A stretch of 64,000 bases of DNA from an uncultured Bacteroidales bacterium. Lineage in GTDB: Bacteria > Bacteroidota > Bacteroidia > Bacteroidales > Bacteroidaceae. Positions 35,070-43,767 of this stretch are shown here, piece after piece; positions within the stretch are counted from its first letter, which is position 1, and every line of letters begins with the position of its first letter. Under the pieces are notes generated by a model, which did no database searches, was not told the origin of the DNA, and was given only the letters and a program-made list of their open reading frames with translations. The position numbers and the translations under genes are program-made. Location of the stretch: the NCBI GenBank assembly GCA_945787885.1, contig CALZJF010000005.1, forward strand, positions 29,313 through 93,312, written 5' to 3'.

Positions 35070-36467
35070 TCATGCTAAATCAGCCTCAAAACCGATGCTG
35101 TCAATGGCTTGCATCAGCGTCTCGGCATCTGCCGTACCTCTGACAACGACGCGGCCGGAAGCCTGATGCACCTCCACATCTGCCACACCGTCCACGCTCC
35201 GCAGCGTCTTCTCTACGGTGGCAGCGCAGTGCGAGCACGTCATGCCGCGGACGGTGAGGTGAACGTCCGCCGGCGCATTGTCGTTTTCCGCCTCAGCGTC
35301 AGCCGGGCAGCAGCCACACTCATGATGTCCGCAGCCGCAGCCATGATGTTCATGGTGTCCGCAGCCGCAATCGTGATGCTCCTGATGCCCGCAGCCGCAG
35401 TCGTGATGCTGTTCCCCCTGCTCATGGCAGTGGCAATGCCCATGCGCCTTGCCCCAGCCCAAGCCAAACCTTGGCAGCAACAGCGCATTGAGCAGGAGGA
35501 GAATCAGCACAACGGTCGAAGCCCACATCCACCATGCGCCATCGTCGTGGCAGCAGGCAGTGGCCCCGGAGAGTTCGCTAAGGAAATCAGCCTGTCCGCT
35601 AAACTGCAGATGGTCTATCAGCGCACCGAATCCTACGGCTCCCATGATGATGCTCACGAGGTAAGCCGCCAATGTCTTGCCGCCCAGCACTTTCCGCACC
35701 ACCAACAGCGAAGCCACGTTGCACGCCGGCCCCGCCATCAGCAACACCAAGGCCGCCCCCGGCGTAAGTCCCTTCATCATCAGTGCGACGGCAATGGGAA
35801 TGGACCCCGTGGCACACAGATACATCGGGACGGCTATGCAAAGCACGAGCAACATGGACGCCCACGTGTTGCCTTGAAAGACGGCAAAGGCCTCAGCAGG
35901 CACGAATGCCGTAATCAGAGCTGCCACCACGAGTCCAATGGCAAGCCATTTGCCGATGTCGCCCATCATTTCCACATAGGCATACCCCACTGCCTCCCGC
36001 ATCTTGGCTGCAAACGAGCGTGGCTGCCCGTGGTGTTGGTGCGGTGCAGGCGTGGCAGCGGCAGCCGGCTCAGCGTTTTCCGTCCAAAGGTGCGTCAGCG
36101 TTCCGGCAAAGAGTGCCGTGACGATGGCTGCAAAGGGGCGTATCAGTGCAAAGGGCCATCCCATCAAGCTATAAGTGGCAATGATGGAGTCGATGCCCGT
36201 CTGCGGTGTGGCAACGAGGAATGCCGTCACGGCTCCCTGCGAAGCTCCCTCGCGCCGGAGCGACATGGCAGTCGGAATCACGCCGCATGAGCAGAGCGGC
36301 AGCGGAATGCCAAACAGCGTGGCGTACACCACCGACCGCAGATTCCGCTGCGACAGATAGTCTGCGAAATAGTGGTTCGGGATAAAGGCGTGCATCAGGC
36401 CTGCCAAGCCGAAGCCTAACAGCAGATAGGGCGACATGCCATTGATGAGGCAAAGTATATCGTTCAT
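35070..36467 (-). CDS. SO_0444-type Cu/Zn efflux permease with C-terminal HMA domain
   Basis: 465 residues from the ATG at 36465-36467. Two blocks of about four membrane helices (DUF318/ArsP-like permease), with the motif PLPLCSCGVIPTAMSL near residue 50-65 and AGPACNVASL near 240. After the second block there is a Cys/His linker with CGCGHHEHHGCGCGHH-type repeats, then a heavy-metal-associated domain with MTCSHC. Members are linked to copper/zinc efflux. Upstream stand a promoter, a perfect 17-bp palindrome and a Fur-family gene; downstream is a Lys/Cys-repeat protein. The start codon follows a (TA)n tract, so the extended frame to 36506 was rejected. Confidence 0.85.
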   Translation of the reverse strand: MNDILCLINGMSPYLLLGFGLAGLMHAFIPNHYFADYLSQRNLRSVVYATLFGIPLPLCSCGVIPTAMSLRREGASQGAVTAFLVATPQTGIDSIIATYSLMGWPFALIRPFAAIVTALFAGTLTHLWTENAEPAAAATPAPHQHHGQPRSFAAKMREAVGYAYVEMMGDIGKWLAIGLVVAALITAFVPAEAFAVFQGNTWASMLLVLCIAVPMYLCATGSIPIAVALMMKGLTPGAALVLLMAGPACNVASLLVVRKVLGGKTLAAYLVSIIMGAVGFGALIDHLQFSGQADFLSELSGATACCHDDGAWWMWASTVVLILLLLNALLLPRFGLGWGKAHGHCHCHEQGEQHHDCGCGHQEHHDCGCGHHEHHGCGCGHHECGCCPADAEAENDNAPADVHLTVRGMTCSHCAATVEKTLRSVDGVADVEVHQASGRVVVRGTADAETLMQAIDSIGFEADLA

Positions 36468-36473
36468 ATTATT

Positions 36474-36487
36474 ATATATATATATAT
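36474..36487. repeat. (TA)7 tract in the permease leader
   Basis: Fourteen bases of perfect TA alternation 7 bases upstream of the permease ATG. Change in repeat number would alter the distance between promoter and start. Confidence 0.8.
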
Positions 36488-36519
36488 GTAAGAACGAAGG
36501 CATCAAGCCTTTCTGCGGG

Positions 36520-36527
36520 CAAAGGTA
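36520..36527 (-). promoter_or_regulatory. -7 promoter element of the permease gene
   Basis: TACCTTTG on the minus strand, 53 bases from the start codon. The -33 area overlaps the palindrome at 36539-36555. Confidence 0.6.
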
Positions 36528-36538
36528 CGCCGAAGTTT

Positions 36539-36555
36539 TTGCAAACGGTTTGCAA
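36539..36555. promoter_or_regulatory. Perfect palindrome, candidate Fur/Zur-type operator
   Basis: TTGCAAACGGTTTGCAA: 8-bp arms around a central G. It lies 12-28 bases upstream of the -7 element, over the -33 region, and between the Fur-family gene and the permease gene. Not seen elsewhere in the window. Confidence 0.55.
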
Positions 36556-36599
36556 TCAGTCTCTATATGTAAGCCATGAAAATTTGTTTTATGGCTTGC

Positions 36600-37040
36600 T
36601 TACCTCCTCCCCCACTCTCTCTTGCACTTCGCGCAAATGCCCTTGACCACGTATTCGCGCTCCAGCGGCGTGAAGTCGTCCGGAATATCCACATGAGGAA
36701 TTTCCAGTTCATCAAGGCACCACGTCTTCCGGCATACCACGCACGTCAGATGCACATGGCCATGATGCACCTCCGTGTCGTGACAATGGCAGACGCAGTA
36801 TTTCTGGCACCCCATTCCGTCATCGACGAGGTGCAGCAGCTTCGCCTCAGAGAAGAGCGTGAGCGTGCGAAACACGGTCGATTTGTCAATCGTGACGAGC
36901 AGATCGACCATATCGTTCAGCGTGAAGGCATTGCGAATATGCTGCCTCAGCGTGCGCCATATCAGACTGCGAATGGCAGTGACGCGTATGCCCGCTTCCT
37001 GCAGTTCCGCATCGTAGTCTGGCATATCAGGATTCTGCAT
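36600..37040 (-). CDS. Fur-family metal-responsive regulator, Zur-like
   Basis: 146 residues. Winged-helix DNA-binding part (about 15-80) with FTLNDMVDLLVTIDKSTVFRTLTLFSEAKLL in family order, then a dimerisation/metal domain with CHCHDTEVHHGHVHLTCVVC and CAKC, i.e. many Cys/His ligands and the structural CxxC zinc pairs. The adjacent metal efflux permease suggests zinc or copper sensing rather than iron, by inference. Its start at 37040 overlaps the end of aguA by 14 bases. The palindrome at 36539 is a natural candidate operator. Confidence 0.85.
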   Translation of the reverse strand: MQNPDMPDYDAELQEAGIRVTAIRSLIWRTLRQHIRNAFTLNDMVDLLVTIDKSTVFRTLTLFSEAKLLHLVDDGMGCQKYCVCHCHDTEVHHGHVHLTCVVCRKTWCLDELEIPHVDIPDDFTPLEREYVVKGICAKCKREWGRR

Positions 37041-38244
37041 CTTGTTGCTCTTTGGTCATGGCAGGCGAAGATGTTTCAGGCCTCTGCTCCCCCAGCCCCA
37101 TGCCGAAGACACCGCGAGGGAACTGCATGGTGCAGCAGTGGAGGCTGCCGTGCTGCACGATGAGCGTGCGGCAGTCGATTCCCACGATGTCGCGCCCGGG
37201 GAAAGCCTTTGCTATTTGCCGCAGTGCCACCTCGTCCGTCTGCGGCTGTGCATAGACTGGCACGAGCACGGCATCATTCAGGATGAGGAAGTTGGCGTAC
37301 GTGGCGGGCAGGCGCTCGTCGTCAAGCAGGCAGGGTGCAGGCATGGGCAGTGGCAGGAGCCGATAAGGCTCGCCCTCTGCCGTGCGGAACGCCATCAGTT
37401 CCTCCTCCATAGCGTGCAGTTCGTCATAGTGTTCGTCCGCCGTGTCTTCACATTTCACGTAGGCAATCGTCTGATTCGGGCAGAGCCTTGCCAGCGTGTC
37501 GATATGGCTATCCGTGTCGTCGCCGGCGAGATAGCCGTGGTGCAGCCACAACACGCGTTTTGCCCCGAGGCGTTCTCCCAGCAGTCGTTCCACCGCCGCC
37601 TTGTCAGGCGTGCTGACGGCATCGCCCCTGCGCCGACGGTTCGGATTGAGCAGGCAGGCAGCCGTGGTCAGCAGTGTGCCTGCGCCATCGCTCTCAATGG
37701 CTCCACCCTCCAGCTCAAAGTCGAGGGCGGAATCATAAAGCCCGCAGAACATTCCGCTCTGCGCCAGCCGGGCATTGATGGCATCATCATGTTCGGCAGG
37801 AAATTTTCCGCCCCATCCGTTGAAGCGGAAGTCCATGAGGTGAAGTCCATCCGTGTCCTCGATGGTGATGAAGCCATGGTCGCGCGCCCAAGTGTCGTCG
37901 GTGGGACATTCAAAGAGGCTGATTTGCTCCAGCGCCGCCTTCGGCATCCGTTGCCGCAGCAGCGTTTCCACTTCGTCGGGCTTCGGCGTGACGATGATGA
38001 GCGGCTCGCGCTTGGCAATTTCAAATGCCATCCGCAGATACGTCTCCGTCACTTCCTCAAGCCTGTCAGCCCAATCCGTGTCTTCGTGTGGCCATGTCAG
38101 CTGTACGCCGCTCTGCGGAGCCCATTCGGCAGGCAGGCAGCGGATTTTGCGCCGCGTCTCGCTCGCGTGGTCCATTTGCTGCATCAGCATTTCGAAGCGA
38201 GCGTCGGCTGCTCCGTCTCTCGGAGGGTAAACATTGATTATCAT
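37027..38244 (-). CDS. aguA: Agmatine deiminase
   Basis: Converts agmatine to N-carbamoylputrescine, the substrate of AguB (20718-21596). 405 residues. Visible: PAEWAPQSGVQLTWPHEDTDW near the N-terminus, DDTWARDHG (about 115-123), the ELEGGAIESDGAG loop, and the catalytic Cys in GSLHCCTMQFPRG near residue 370. The N-terminal 38 residues and C-terminal tail (after about 378) extend beyond the core. Upstream is the terminator of the preceding secreted gene; downstream it overlaps the Fur-family gene by 14 bases, so they are probably cotranscribed. Confidence 0.9.
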   Translation of the reverse strand: MIINVYPPRDGAADARFEMLMQQMDHASETRRKIRCLPAEWAPQSGVQLTWPHEDTDWADRLEEVTETYLRMAFEIAKREPLIIVTPKPDEVETLLRQRMPKAALEQISLFECPTDDTWARDHGFITIEDTDGLHLMDFRFNGWGGKFPAEHDDAINARLAQSGMFCGLYDSALDFELEGGAIESDGAGTLLTTAACLLNPNRRRRGDAVSTPDKAAVERLLGERLGAKRVLWLHHGYLAGDDTDSHIDTLARLCPNQTIAYVKCEDTADEHYDELHAMEEELMAFRTAEGEPYRLLPLPMPAPCLLDDERLPATYANFLILNDAVLVPVYAQPQTDEVALRQIAKAFPGRDIVGIDCRTLIVQHGSLHCCTMQFPRGVFGMGLGEQRPETSSPAMTKEQQDAES

Positions 38245-38421
38245 TTGCTCTTGATGGTGATTGAAGTCAGCATGAAATTGTGCGTGTTCGCCGGGAAATC
38301 TCAGCAGGGAGCGAAGTTTCCTCAGCGTTGTGCGTGCAAAAATACGATATTTTGCCTGATTTCGCCCCCTTCGCCCCGTATTATTTGTCCTTCCATGACA
38401 CTGGCAGGCTATGGCGTCTAC

Positions 38422-38477
38422 AAAAAATGGGAATCCACACCGATTGGAGAAGCCCCCAAACGGTGTTGATTCCCATT
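38422..38477 (-). terminator. Intrinsic terminator, minus strand
   Basis: 17-bp stem with one mismatch (38426-38442 with 38461-38477), then six T on the minus strand. It serves the secreted YD-type gene (stop at 38636), with a foldback element in its 3' untranslated part. Confidence 0.8.
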
Positions 38478-38489
38478 ATTCTGAGTATA

Positions 38490-38614
38490 GGTAGGTTCTA
38501 AGTTTGCAGGTAGGTTCTATAAATTAGTTTTCAATGTAAGGCAGTGCTGCTGTTTTACTTGGATGTCGGCACGATAGTCGCAAATACATCGCAAGCCAAT
38601 TGATAGAACCTATC
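38490..38614 (-). repeat. Internally deleted family A element with duplicated end
   Basis: A full A end GGTAGGTTCTATAAATTAG starts at 38509 and its partner ends at 38614; the 106-bp length is the 189-bp form with an 83-bp core deletion. A second partial end (GGTAGGTTCTA) lies at 38490-38500. TATA flanks 38490 and 38614. TGCA at 38505-38508 precedes the inner end and also follows an isolated A end at 39871. Confidence 0.8.
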
Positions 38615-38635
38615 TATAAAATAGTCTGCCGCGCC

Positions 38636-39826
38636 TTACTTCACCATGAATTTCTGCGCCACGCCCATTCTGCCGTGCTCATAAGCGATGGCAATGTAGG
38701 CACCGGGAGCGAGATGGCTGAGGTCCAGACGCTCGCCCGCAGTGCAACTGGTGTGTGCCACGGTCTGTCCGCCTGCGCTGACGATGCGCACTGATGTGCC
38801 TTCGGCCTGACCGTTCAGCAGCAACTGGCGGCTGCCGGCATCGAAGTTCAGGGTGAGCGTCTGCAACTGCTGGGCTGGCTGTATGCCGACGGTGGCAGGC
38901 TCATAGTTGTAGGTGTAGCTTCTGGACTTCACGAGTTCCATCGTATTCGTATCCGTTGCCCAAAGCTCGTCGCCCAGACGCTTATAGAGGGAGCGTGCAA
39001 TCTCGGAGACGGGGTTTTCGGGCGATGTGGGGTAAGCCACTGCTGCGGCAGGCGTCGTCTTGTCGTGGGTGAAGACGATTTTGCTCTCCACCGTATTGCG
39101 GGCGTTGCGCTGCTCGTACGATTCCAGATTGCCGTCTGCATCGTAGTTATAGACATACTTGTTGTGGAGCGTGGTGGTCTGGTCGGGGATGTAGATATTG
39201 CCCACGGTGTAGTGGTATTCGAAGGCCAGACGTCCGGCATCGTCATACTCATAGAGGTTGCGTCCGGAAAAGTAATACTTGTCAGCCTCATAGCGGTCCT
39301 GCTGCCATTCCTCTTCCTTGACGAGTTGCCCCGCCTCATCGTAGAAATACTCTACGAAGACGAAGGGGGCATCAAGCTCGTCGGCCCAGAATTGTTCCTG
39401 CTTGGTGAGCTTGCCGTTCTTGTACGTATAAGCGATGTGGGCACTCTGTATCATGCCCAGCCCTTCGCGGTTATAGTTGTCGCGACTGACGATATGGCCC
39501 TCGCTGTCATATTCATAGTCCAGACGATAGGCTGGCACGAACGAGGGGCTCTCCGGGTCAAAGACGTATGACATGTCCTGCTCCGTGAGGATGCTCGTAC
39601 ACTGTCCCTTGTCGTTGTAGGTGTGGGTGTGGAGCAGATACATCTCATAGGTGTAGTTCAGGTACATGAACTCGAACACGCGGTTGTACTCATCATAGTT
39701 GTAGTAGCTGTTTTCGCGGTCATCGCTCGAAATCACTGATACGAGGCGTTCTTTCACATCATAATTCTGTGCGCTTGCGGGCGATGTTGCTCCCATCAGC
39801 GCAGTCAAGAGTAGAAGTAGTTTCAT
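38636..39826 (-). CDS. Secreted YD-repeat-like protein with type IX-like tail
   Basis: 396 residues, signal peptide 1-20 (...SPASAQN). The body has repeats of the form YxYDxxGxLxxxxxYxx, for example YEYDSEGHIVSRDNY, YFYDEAGQLVKEE, YEYDDAGRLAFEYHY and YNYDADGNLESYEQ, i.e. YD/RHS-like strands but without the RHS core. The last 80 residues (LTLNFDAGSRQLLLNG ... GAYIAIAYEHGRMGVAQKFMVK) look like a type IX C-terminal domain. The function is unknown; surface location inferred. Flanked on both sides by foldback element ends, with TGCA outside the inner pair. Confidence 0.7.
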   Translation of the reverse strand: MKLLLLLTALMGATSPASAQNYDVKERLVSVISSDDRENSYYNYDEYNRVFEFMYLNYTYEMYLLHTHTYNDKGQCTSILTEQDMSYVFDPESPSFVPAYRLDYEYDSEGHIVSRDNYNREGLGMIQSAHIAYTYKNGKLTKQEQFWADELDAPFVFVEYFYDEAGQLVKEEEWQQDRYEADKYYFSGRNLYEYDDAGRLAFEYHYTVGNIYIPDQTTTLHNKYVYNYDADGNLESYEQRNARNTVESKIVFTHDKTTPAAAVAYPTSPENPVSEIARSLYKRLGDELWATDTNTMELVKSRSYTYNYEPATVGIQPAQQLQTLTLNFDAGSRQLLLNGQAEGTSVRIVSAGGQTVAHTSCTAGERLDLSHLAPGAYIAIAYEHGRMGVAQKFMVK

Positions 39827-39858
39827 ATATAAATGTTTTAGAATGATTGTTCAGGCCA

Positions 39859-39871
39859 GATAGAACCTACC
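39859..39871. repeat. Isolated family A right end
   Basis: GATAGAACCTACC followed by TGCA (39872-39875). It stands in the leader between the promoter at 39891 and the start of the secreted gene. Confidence 0.6.
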
Positions 39872-39890
39872 TGCAAGTGCAGAATGAGTC

Positions 39891-39898
39891 GCAAATAT
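39891..39898 (-). promoter_or_regulatory. -7 promoter element of the YD-type gene
   Basis: TATATTTG on the minus strand, 65 bases before the start codon. Confidence 0.6.
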
Positions 39899-40202
39899 AG
39901 ATGAAATGCCGAAAAAATCAAAAGAAATGCCGAAAAAACTCTTCAGAAGCACCTGTTTTTCCCACGGAAGCAGGCAGGGCGCGCCGAAAAACATCAAAAC
40001 AAGCAGGCAACAGCGACAATGGCGGTGTGTCCCCCAAACAGCGATTTCGGGCGCGAGCAGATGGGGCAGCACACCATTACGAGGGGGCATGATGTAAAAA
40101 CAATGATTGGGCAAGCACGCCATGAAGGGGCAGCACCGCATAGCTCAGGGCAAGCGGAGTTTCTGACAGCGTTTTTCAGAATTTCTGCTGCCATGCTGCT
40201 CC

Positions 40203-40315
40203 CAACTGACCACACAGAGGAATCAGACTGACCACTTTGAGGGCTGAAAGTGACTGGATTTTGGGGTGAAAACGGTCAGAAACAGGGGTGAAAATGACCA
40301 CTTGAGAGGCAGAAG
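40203..40315 (+). repeat. Family C repeats, about 22-bp units
   Basis: Five degenerate units: CTGACCACACAGAGG, CTGACCACTTTGAGG, GTGACTGGATTTTGGGG, a CGGTCAGAAACAGGGG unit and ATGACCACTTGAGAGG, spaced 21-25 bases. It lies in the 700-base gap between the YD-type and calycin-like genes; the remaining 39900-40200 shows no feature. Confidence 0.65.
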
Positions 40316-40367
40316 CCATGCCGAAAAAAAACAAATGCCATGCGAGGCCGAGCCAAACGAAGGGGCG

Positions 40368-40404
40368 AAAAAAAAAATACCAGCTGAGGGCAAACCTCAG
40401 CTGG
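40368..40404 (-). terminator. Intrinsic terminator of the calycin-like gene
   Basis: CCAGCTGAGG (40380-40389) and CCTCAGCTGG (40395-40404), 5-base loop, followed on the minus strand by ten T. About 125 bases beyond the stop codon. Confidence 0.9.
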
Positions 40405-40528
40405 CAGGGGAAATGATGGAGAAACTCGGAGCTGCGCGATGGCCACACACGCGGGGCGCACGCCCATCAGGGCGATGATACCGTACGTGAATGAGGCTGT
40501 GAACATCAGCACAAGCGCGCGAGCACGC

Positions 40529-41158
40529 CTATCGGAGCAGCTCGGCAGGAGAGCCAAAGACCTTCTTGCCATCGAGCAGATAGATGCCCTCACGCTGCGA
40601 ATGCTTTTCCACGCGACGCCCGTAGAGGTCGGTCAGCGTGGCAGGGGCTGTGCGGTCGGCAGTGGGGATGTCGATGCCTGCCGGCACTACGTATGCAGCA
40701 TTGATGACATACGTGATGGAGCCGGGCATAGAGCCGTAGGTGTAGGTGAGCTTCAGGCTGAACGTCTTGTCGGCATTCACATAGGCAGCCTCGTGGAGCG
40801 TTCCGCTGATTTTCTTCTCCGTGCCATCGACCGTGATGGTCTCGCTGATGGTCTGCTCAGGGGTGAAGACGGAAGAAAACGTGGTGGCATCGAAATCGAA
40901 GGTGGCATCGTGGATGGTGAAGCTGGGAATCGTCAGGCGCATGGCGTTGAAGCTGACGGCGGGCATGGTGATATCGCCCGTGGTGTTCGTCTTGAGGGCG
41001 AAGCGGATGGTGTCCGACTTGTTTTCCTGCGAGGCCTCAATGCCCATGAACACGCCCGAGAAACTCGACGGGCCTGCGAAATACATTGGCTCATGGTTTT
41101 GAGCCGTCAGGTGAAGGCAAGCCGCTATGCCTGCCATCAGGAAGAGGATTTTTTTCAT
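40529..41158 (-). CDS. Calycin-like secreted protein
   Basis: 209 residues, signal peptide 1-20 (...LHLTAQ). The body fits the Bacteroidales calycin/lipocalin-like family: beta strands with TGDITMPAVSFNAM, ATFDFDATTFSSVF and TLTYTYGSMPGSITY (approximate blocks), often found beside TonB-dependent receptors. The tail TDLYGRRVEKHSQREGIYLLDGKKV in part resembles a type IX-like C-terminus. The gene starts 30 bases after the TonB-dependent receptor stop, so the two are probably one operon; a shared ligand is plausible but not shown. Confidence 0.7.
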   Translation of the reverse strand: MKKILFLMAGIAACLHLTAQNHEPMYFAGPSSFSGVFMGIEASQENKSDTIRFALKTNTTGDITMPAVSFNAMRLTIPSFTIHDATFDFDATTFSSVFTPEQTISETITVDGTEKKISGTLHEAAYVNADKTFSLKLTYTYGSMPGSITYVINAAYVVPAGIDIPTADRTAPATLTDLYGRRVEKHSQREGIYLLDGKKVFGSPAELLR

Positions 41159-41188
41159 TATTCCGTAAAGAAAAGAAGTGGGGGGAGA

Positions 41189-43654
41189 TTAGAAATTCAC
41201 ATTGACGTCAAGTCCGAACTGCAGAGGTTTTGCCTGCTGCGCAAAGCCGCGGCCCGCGCTTTCAAAGTAGAAGGTGGCATAGCGGGCATCGGTCAGGTTC
41301 TTCAGCCAAGCCTGCACCTTCAGCTTTCCCATCTGCGCCACCAGCCGTGCGCCAAGGATGGGGGTGAAATCCTCAGTGTGGGCATTGTCTTCCGTCCAGT
41401 AGATGCGTCCGGCTCCCGAGACGTTGGCACCGAGGGTCAGGCTGCTGAAGAGGCGGCGCGCAAAGAACCACGTGTAGGCGGCATCGGCATGCAGCGTATG
41501 GCGGGGGACGAACGGCACGAAGTTGCCCGAATAGTCTTCATCCCGCCCGCCGTCGTATTCCTTGAAGATGGCGTGGGTGAAGCCATAGCTGGCGGTCAGC
41601 GCGATGTGGCGTGTGGGGCGATAGCCCACGGAAGCCTCTGCGCCTGCGCTTCGGCTATGGCCCGCATTGACCATCATGCGCCCTAAGCCCGAATCTGCAA
41701 AGCGGGCTATCTGCTGATTGCGCGTATCGACGTAGAAGACGGCGGCATCGGCTGCCAGACGCCCACTGAGGAAATCGAGGTGAACGCCCAGCTCATAGTT
41801 CCACGAGTACTCGGGCTTGAAGGTCAGCTGAGTGATGTCGGGGGTGGAGAACTTTGGCATGTTCTGCTCCATCGTGCGGTCCACATAGTCAGGGAGCGGA
41901 ATGTATTCGCCTGGGTTTTCGGGGTCGGGGATAGCCTGCGGTATGTTCGGCAGGCTCTCCGTGAGGTCTCTGAGATACTGCACCACGCCCGCGCGTATGC
42001 CCCGCATCATATCTACGCTGAGAGCCCCTTGCAGGAGGTCGCCGAACATCTGCAGATTGTAGCCCCCGGAGCGTTGGCCCACGGCGGCAGAGGCGTAGAT
42101 GCTGCCGCGGTCATTGCGAAACTGATAGCGGAGGGCGAGCTTCGGGAGTAGGCGGAGATAGTCGTTGCTCATGCGGCCATCGTAGGCGGGGCGGCTTTGG
42201 AGGTCGAGGTGGACGGACATCTTGTCGTTCATGCCGTTCGGCATGTCGAAATCATAGTCCACGACGGCGGGCGCCTGATAGTCCAGGCGCAGATGCTCAT
42301 AGTCCAGGCGCAGCCCGAGAGTGGCGGTGAAGCGCGGAGCCAGCGTCAGGTTGCTCTGATGGAAGAGGGCGGCTCCGACTGTGGGGGTCTTGAACGTGCC
42401 GCCCATGAGGAGGCGGTCAGCATCGAAGCTCACGCTCATCTGTTCAAACTGCATCGAGCCCAGAAAGCCCATGGTCTTCACGTCGGGCATGGAGGAATTG
42501 ATGTTTCCCTCCAGCCATCGCAGGCCATCGTCATAGAAAGTGACGGGCCCCGTTGTCCGCATGTTCTGCCAGAGGAAGCTGGCACCGCAGATGCCCTGCC
42601 AGCGGGGATGGTGGTCGCGGCTCCGGAAGATGACTTCCTCGCTGAATGTGCGGAGCCGTTGGCGCTGCTCAAGGGTGTAGATGTCGCTGGCCAGGAAATC
42701 TTGGTCGAGGAGCATCTTGTCGGTCATGAACTGCGTGCCTGTGACAGCGGTCATCGCCCATTTCTCTGCGCTGTGCTCGATGCTCACACCGCCTCCCGCC
42801 AGACTTCGGCGGTAACGGTTGTCGCGGTTGTTGCAGATGCTCCCCACGAGCTCGGGGTATGGCTCGGGGTCAGTGGCAGAAAGGTTGCCCTCATAGCGAT
42901 AGGGGTAGGCGCGCTCGTTGTTATAGTCGTAGTAGGCAGTGAAGTCGAATTTCCAGGCATCGGAGGCGCGGAAGATGGCTCTGGCACGTCCGCCGCCGGC
43001 ATTCATCCGGTCGGCATGGCTATGGGTGGTGACGTTTTCGTAGAATCCGCTCCCGCCCTCGTAGTAGCCGCCGACGGAGAATGCCATCCGATGGCTCGGA
43101 CGATGATAGTGCGTGAGCGCCACGCGTCGGTGGTTGTCGCCCGTGGCATAGCCCAGCTTCAGGTCGGTGCCTTGGTAGATGAAGGGGTTTTTCGTATAGA
43201 CGCGGATGATTCCGCCCATGGCGTTGCGCCCGTAGAGCGTGCCCTGCGGCCCGCGCAGCACATCGATGCGCTCGATGTCGTGGAAGCTGAAGTCGTAGGC
43301 CGACTTGTCGGAGTAGGGAATGTTATCGACATAGAGCGCCACGGCTGGTGTATTGATGCGGCTGCCCACGCCGCGCAGATAGATGGCAGAGGTGATGCGG
43401 CTGCCATAGTCGGGGATGAAGAGGTTGGGCACGATGGTGCTGGCTCCCTTCACACTGTTGATGTGCTGGGAGAGCAGGGCCTCATGCCCTATCATGCTAA
43501 CGGCGGCGGGCTGCCCACGCAGGCTTCCCGTCTCCTTGGGAGTGGAGACGACTGCCACCTCATCGAGCGAAATCTGCCGCAGTGTGTCGGCATCCGTGGG
43601 CAATACCGATTCGGGCAGGGCGGATGTCAGGGAGAAGAGTATGGATAATAGCAT
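41189..43654 (-). CDS. TonB-dependent outer-membrane receptor
   Basis: 821 residues from the ATG at 43652-43654, which gives a short signal peptide (MLLSILFSLTSALPES). The plug domain spans about 30-150: LDEVAVVSTPKETGSLRGQPAAVSMI in two parts, ALYVDNIPYSDKSAYDF, IERIDVLRGPQGTLYGRNAMGGIIRV (family blocks). The rest is the 22-strand barrel, ending in QFGLDVNVNF with terminal Phe. There is no SusD partner and no carboxypeptidase-like N-terminal domain, so a siderophore, vitamin or metal ligand is more likely than a glycan. The calycin-like gene follows. A frame extending to 43744 reads through a structured leader. Confidence 0.92.
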   Translation of the reverse strand: MLLSILFSLTSALPESVLPTDADTLRQISLDEVAVVSTPKETGSLRGQPAAVSMIGHEALLSQHINSVKGASTIVPNLFIPDYGSRITSAIYLRGVGSRINTPAVALYVDNIPYSDKSAYDFSFHDIERIDVLRGPQGTLYGRNAMGGIIRVYTKNPFIYQGTDLKLGYATGDNHRRVALTHYHRPSHRMAFSVGGYYEGGSGFYENVTTHSHADRMNAGGGRARAIFRASDAWKFDFTAYYDYNNERAYPYRYEGNLSATDPEPYPELVGSICNNRDNRYRRSLAGGGVSIEHSAEKWAMTAVTGTQFMTDKMLLDQDFLASDIYTLEQRQRLRTFSEEVIFRSRDHHPRWQGICGASFLWQNMRTTGPVTFYDDGLRWLEGNINSSMPDVKTMGFLGSMQFEQMSVSFDADRLLMGGTFKTPTVGAALFHQSNLTLAPRFTATLGLRLDYEHLRLDYQAPAVVDYDFDMPNGMNDKMSVHLDLQSRPAYDGRMSNDYLRLLPKLALRYQFRNDRGSIYASAAVGQRSGGYNLQMFGDLLQGALSVDMMRGIRAGVVQYLRDLTESLPNIPQAIPDPENPGEYIPLPDYVDRTMEQNMPKFSTPDITQLTFKPEYSWNYELGVHLDFLSGRLAADAAVFYVDTRNQQIARFADSGLGRMMVNAGHSRSAGAEASVGYRPTRHIALTASYGFTHAIFKEYDGGRDEDYSGNFVPFVPRHTLHADAAYTWFFARRLFSSLTLGANVSGAGRIYWTEDNAHTEDFTPILGARLVAQMGKLKVQAWLKNLTDARYATFYFESAGRGFAQQAKPLQFGLDVNVNF

Positions 43655-43767
43655 GGCGATAATTTCAGGCTGAAAGCTGCCGCGCCGGTATGCCGCAGCC
43701 CCTCCGCCTTGCAGGCAGCTGGCTGGCGGCAACCCTCGCAGCATGGCTGAAGCCTATACCAAAAAAA

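Noticed and set aside
37042-38469. 475-residue plus-strand frame
   Set aside because: Antisense to agmatine deiminase, which has clear catalytic motifs.
42197-43648. 483-residue plus-strand frame
   Set aside because: Antisense to the TonB-dependent receptor; no motifs.
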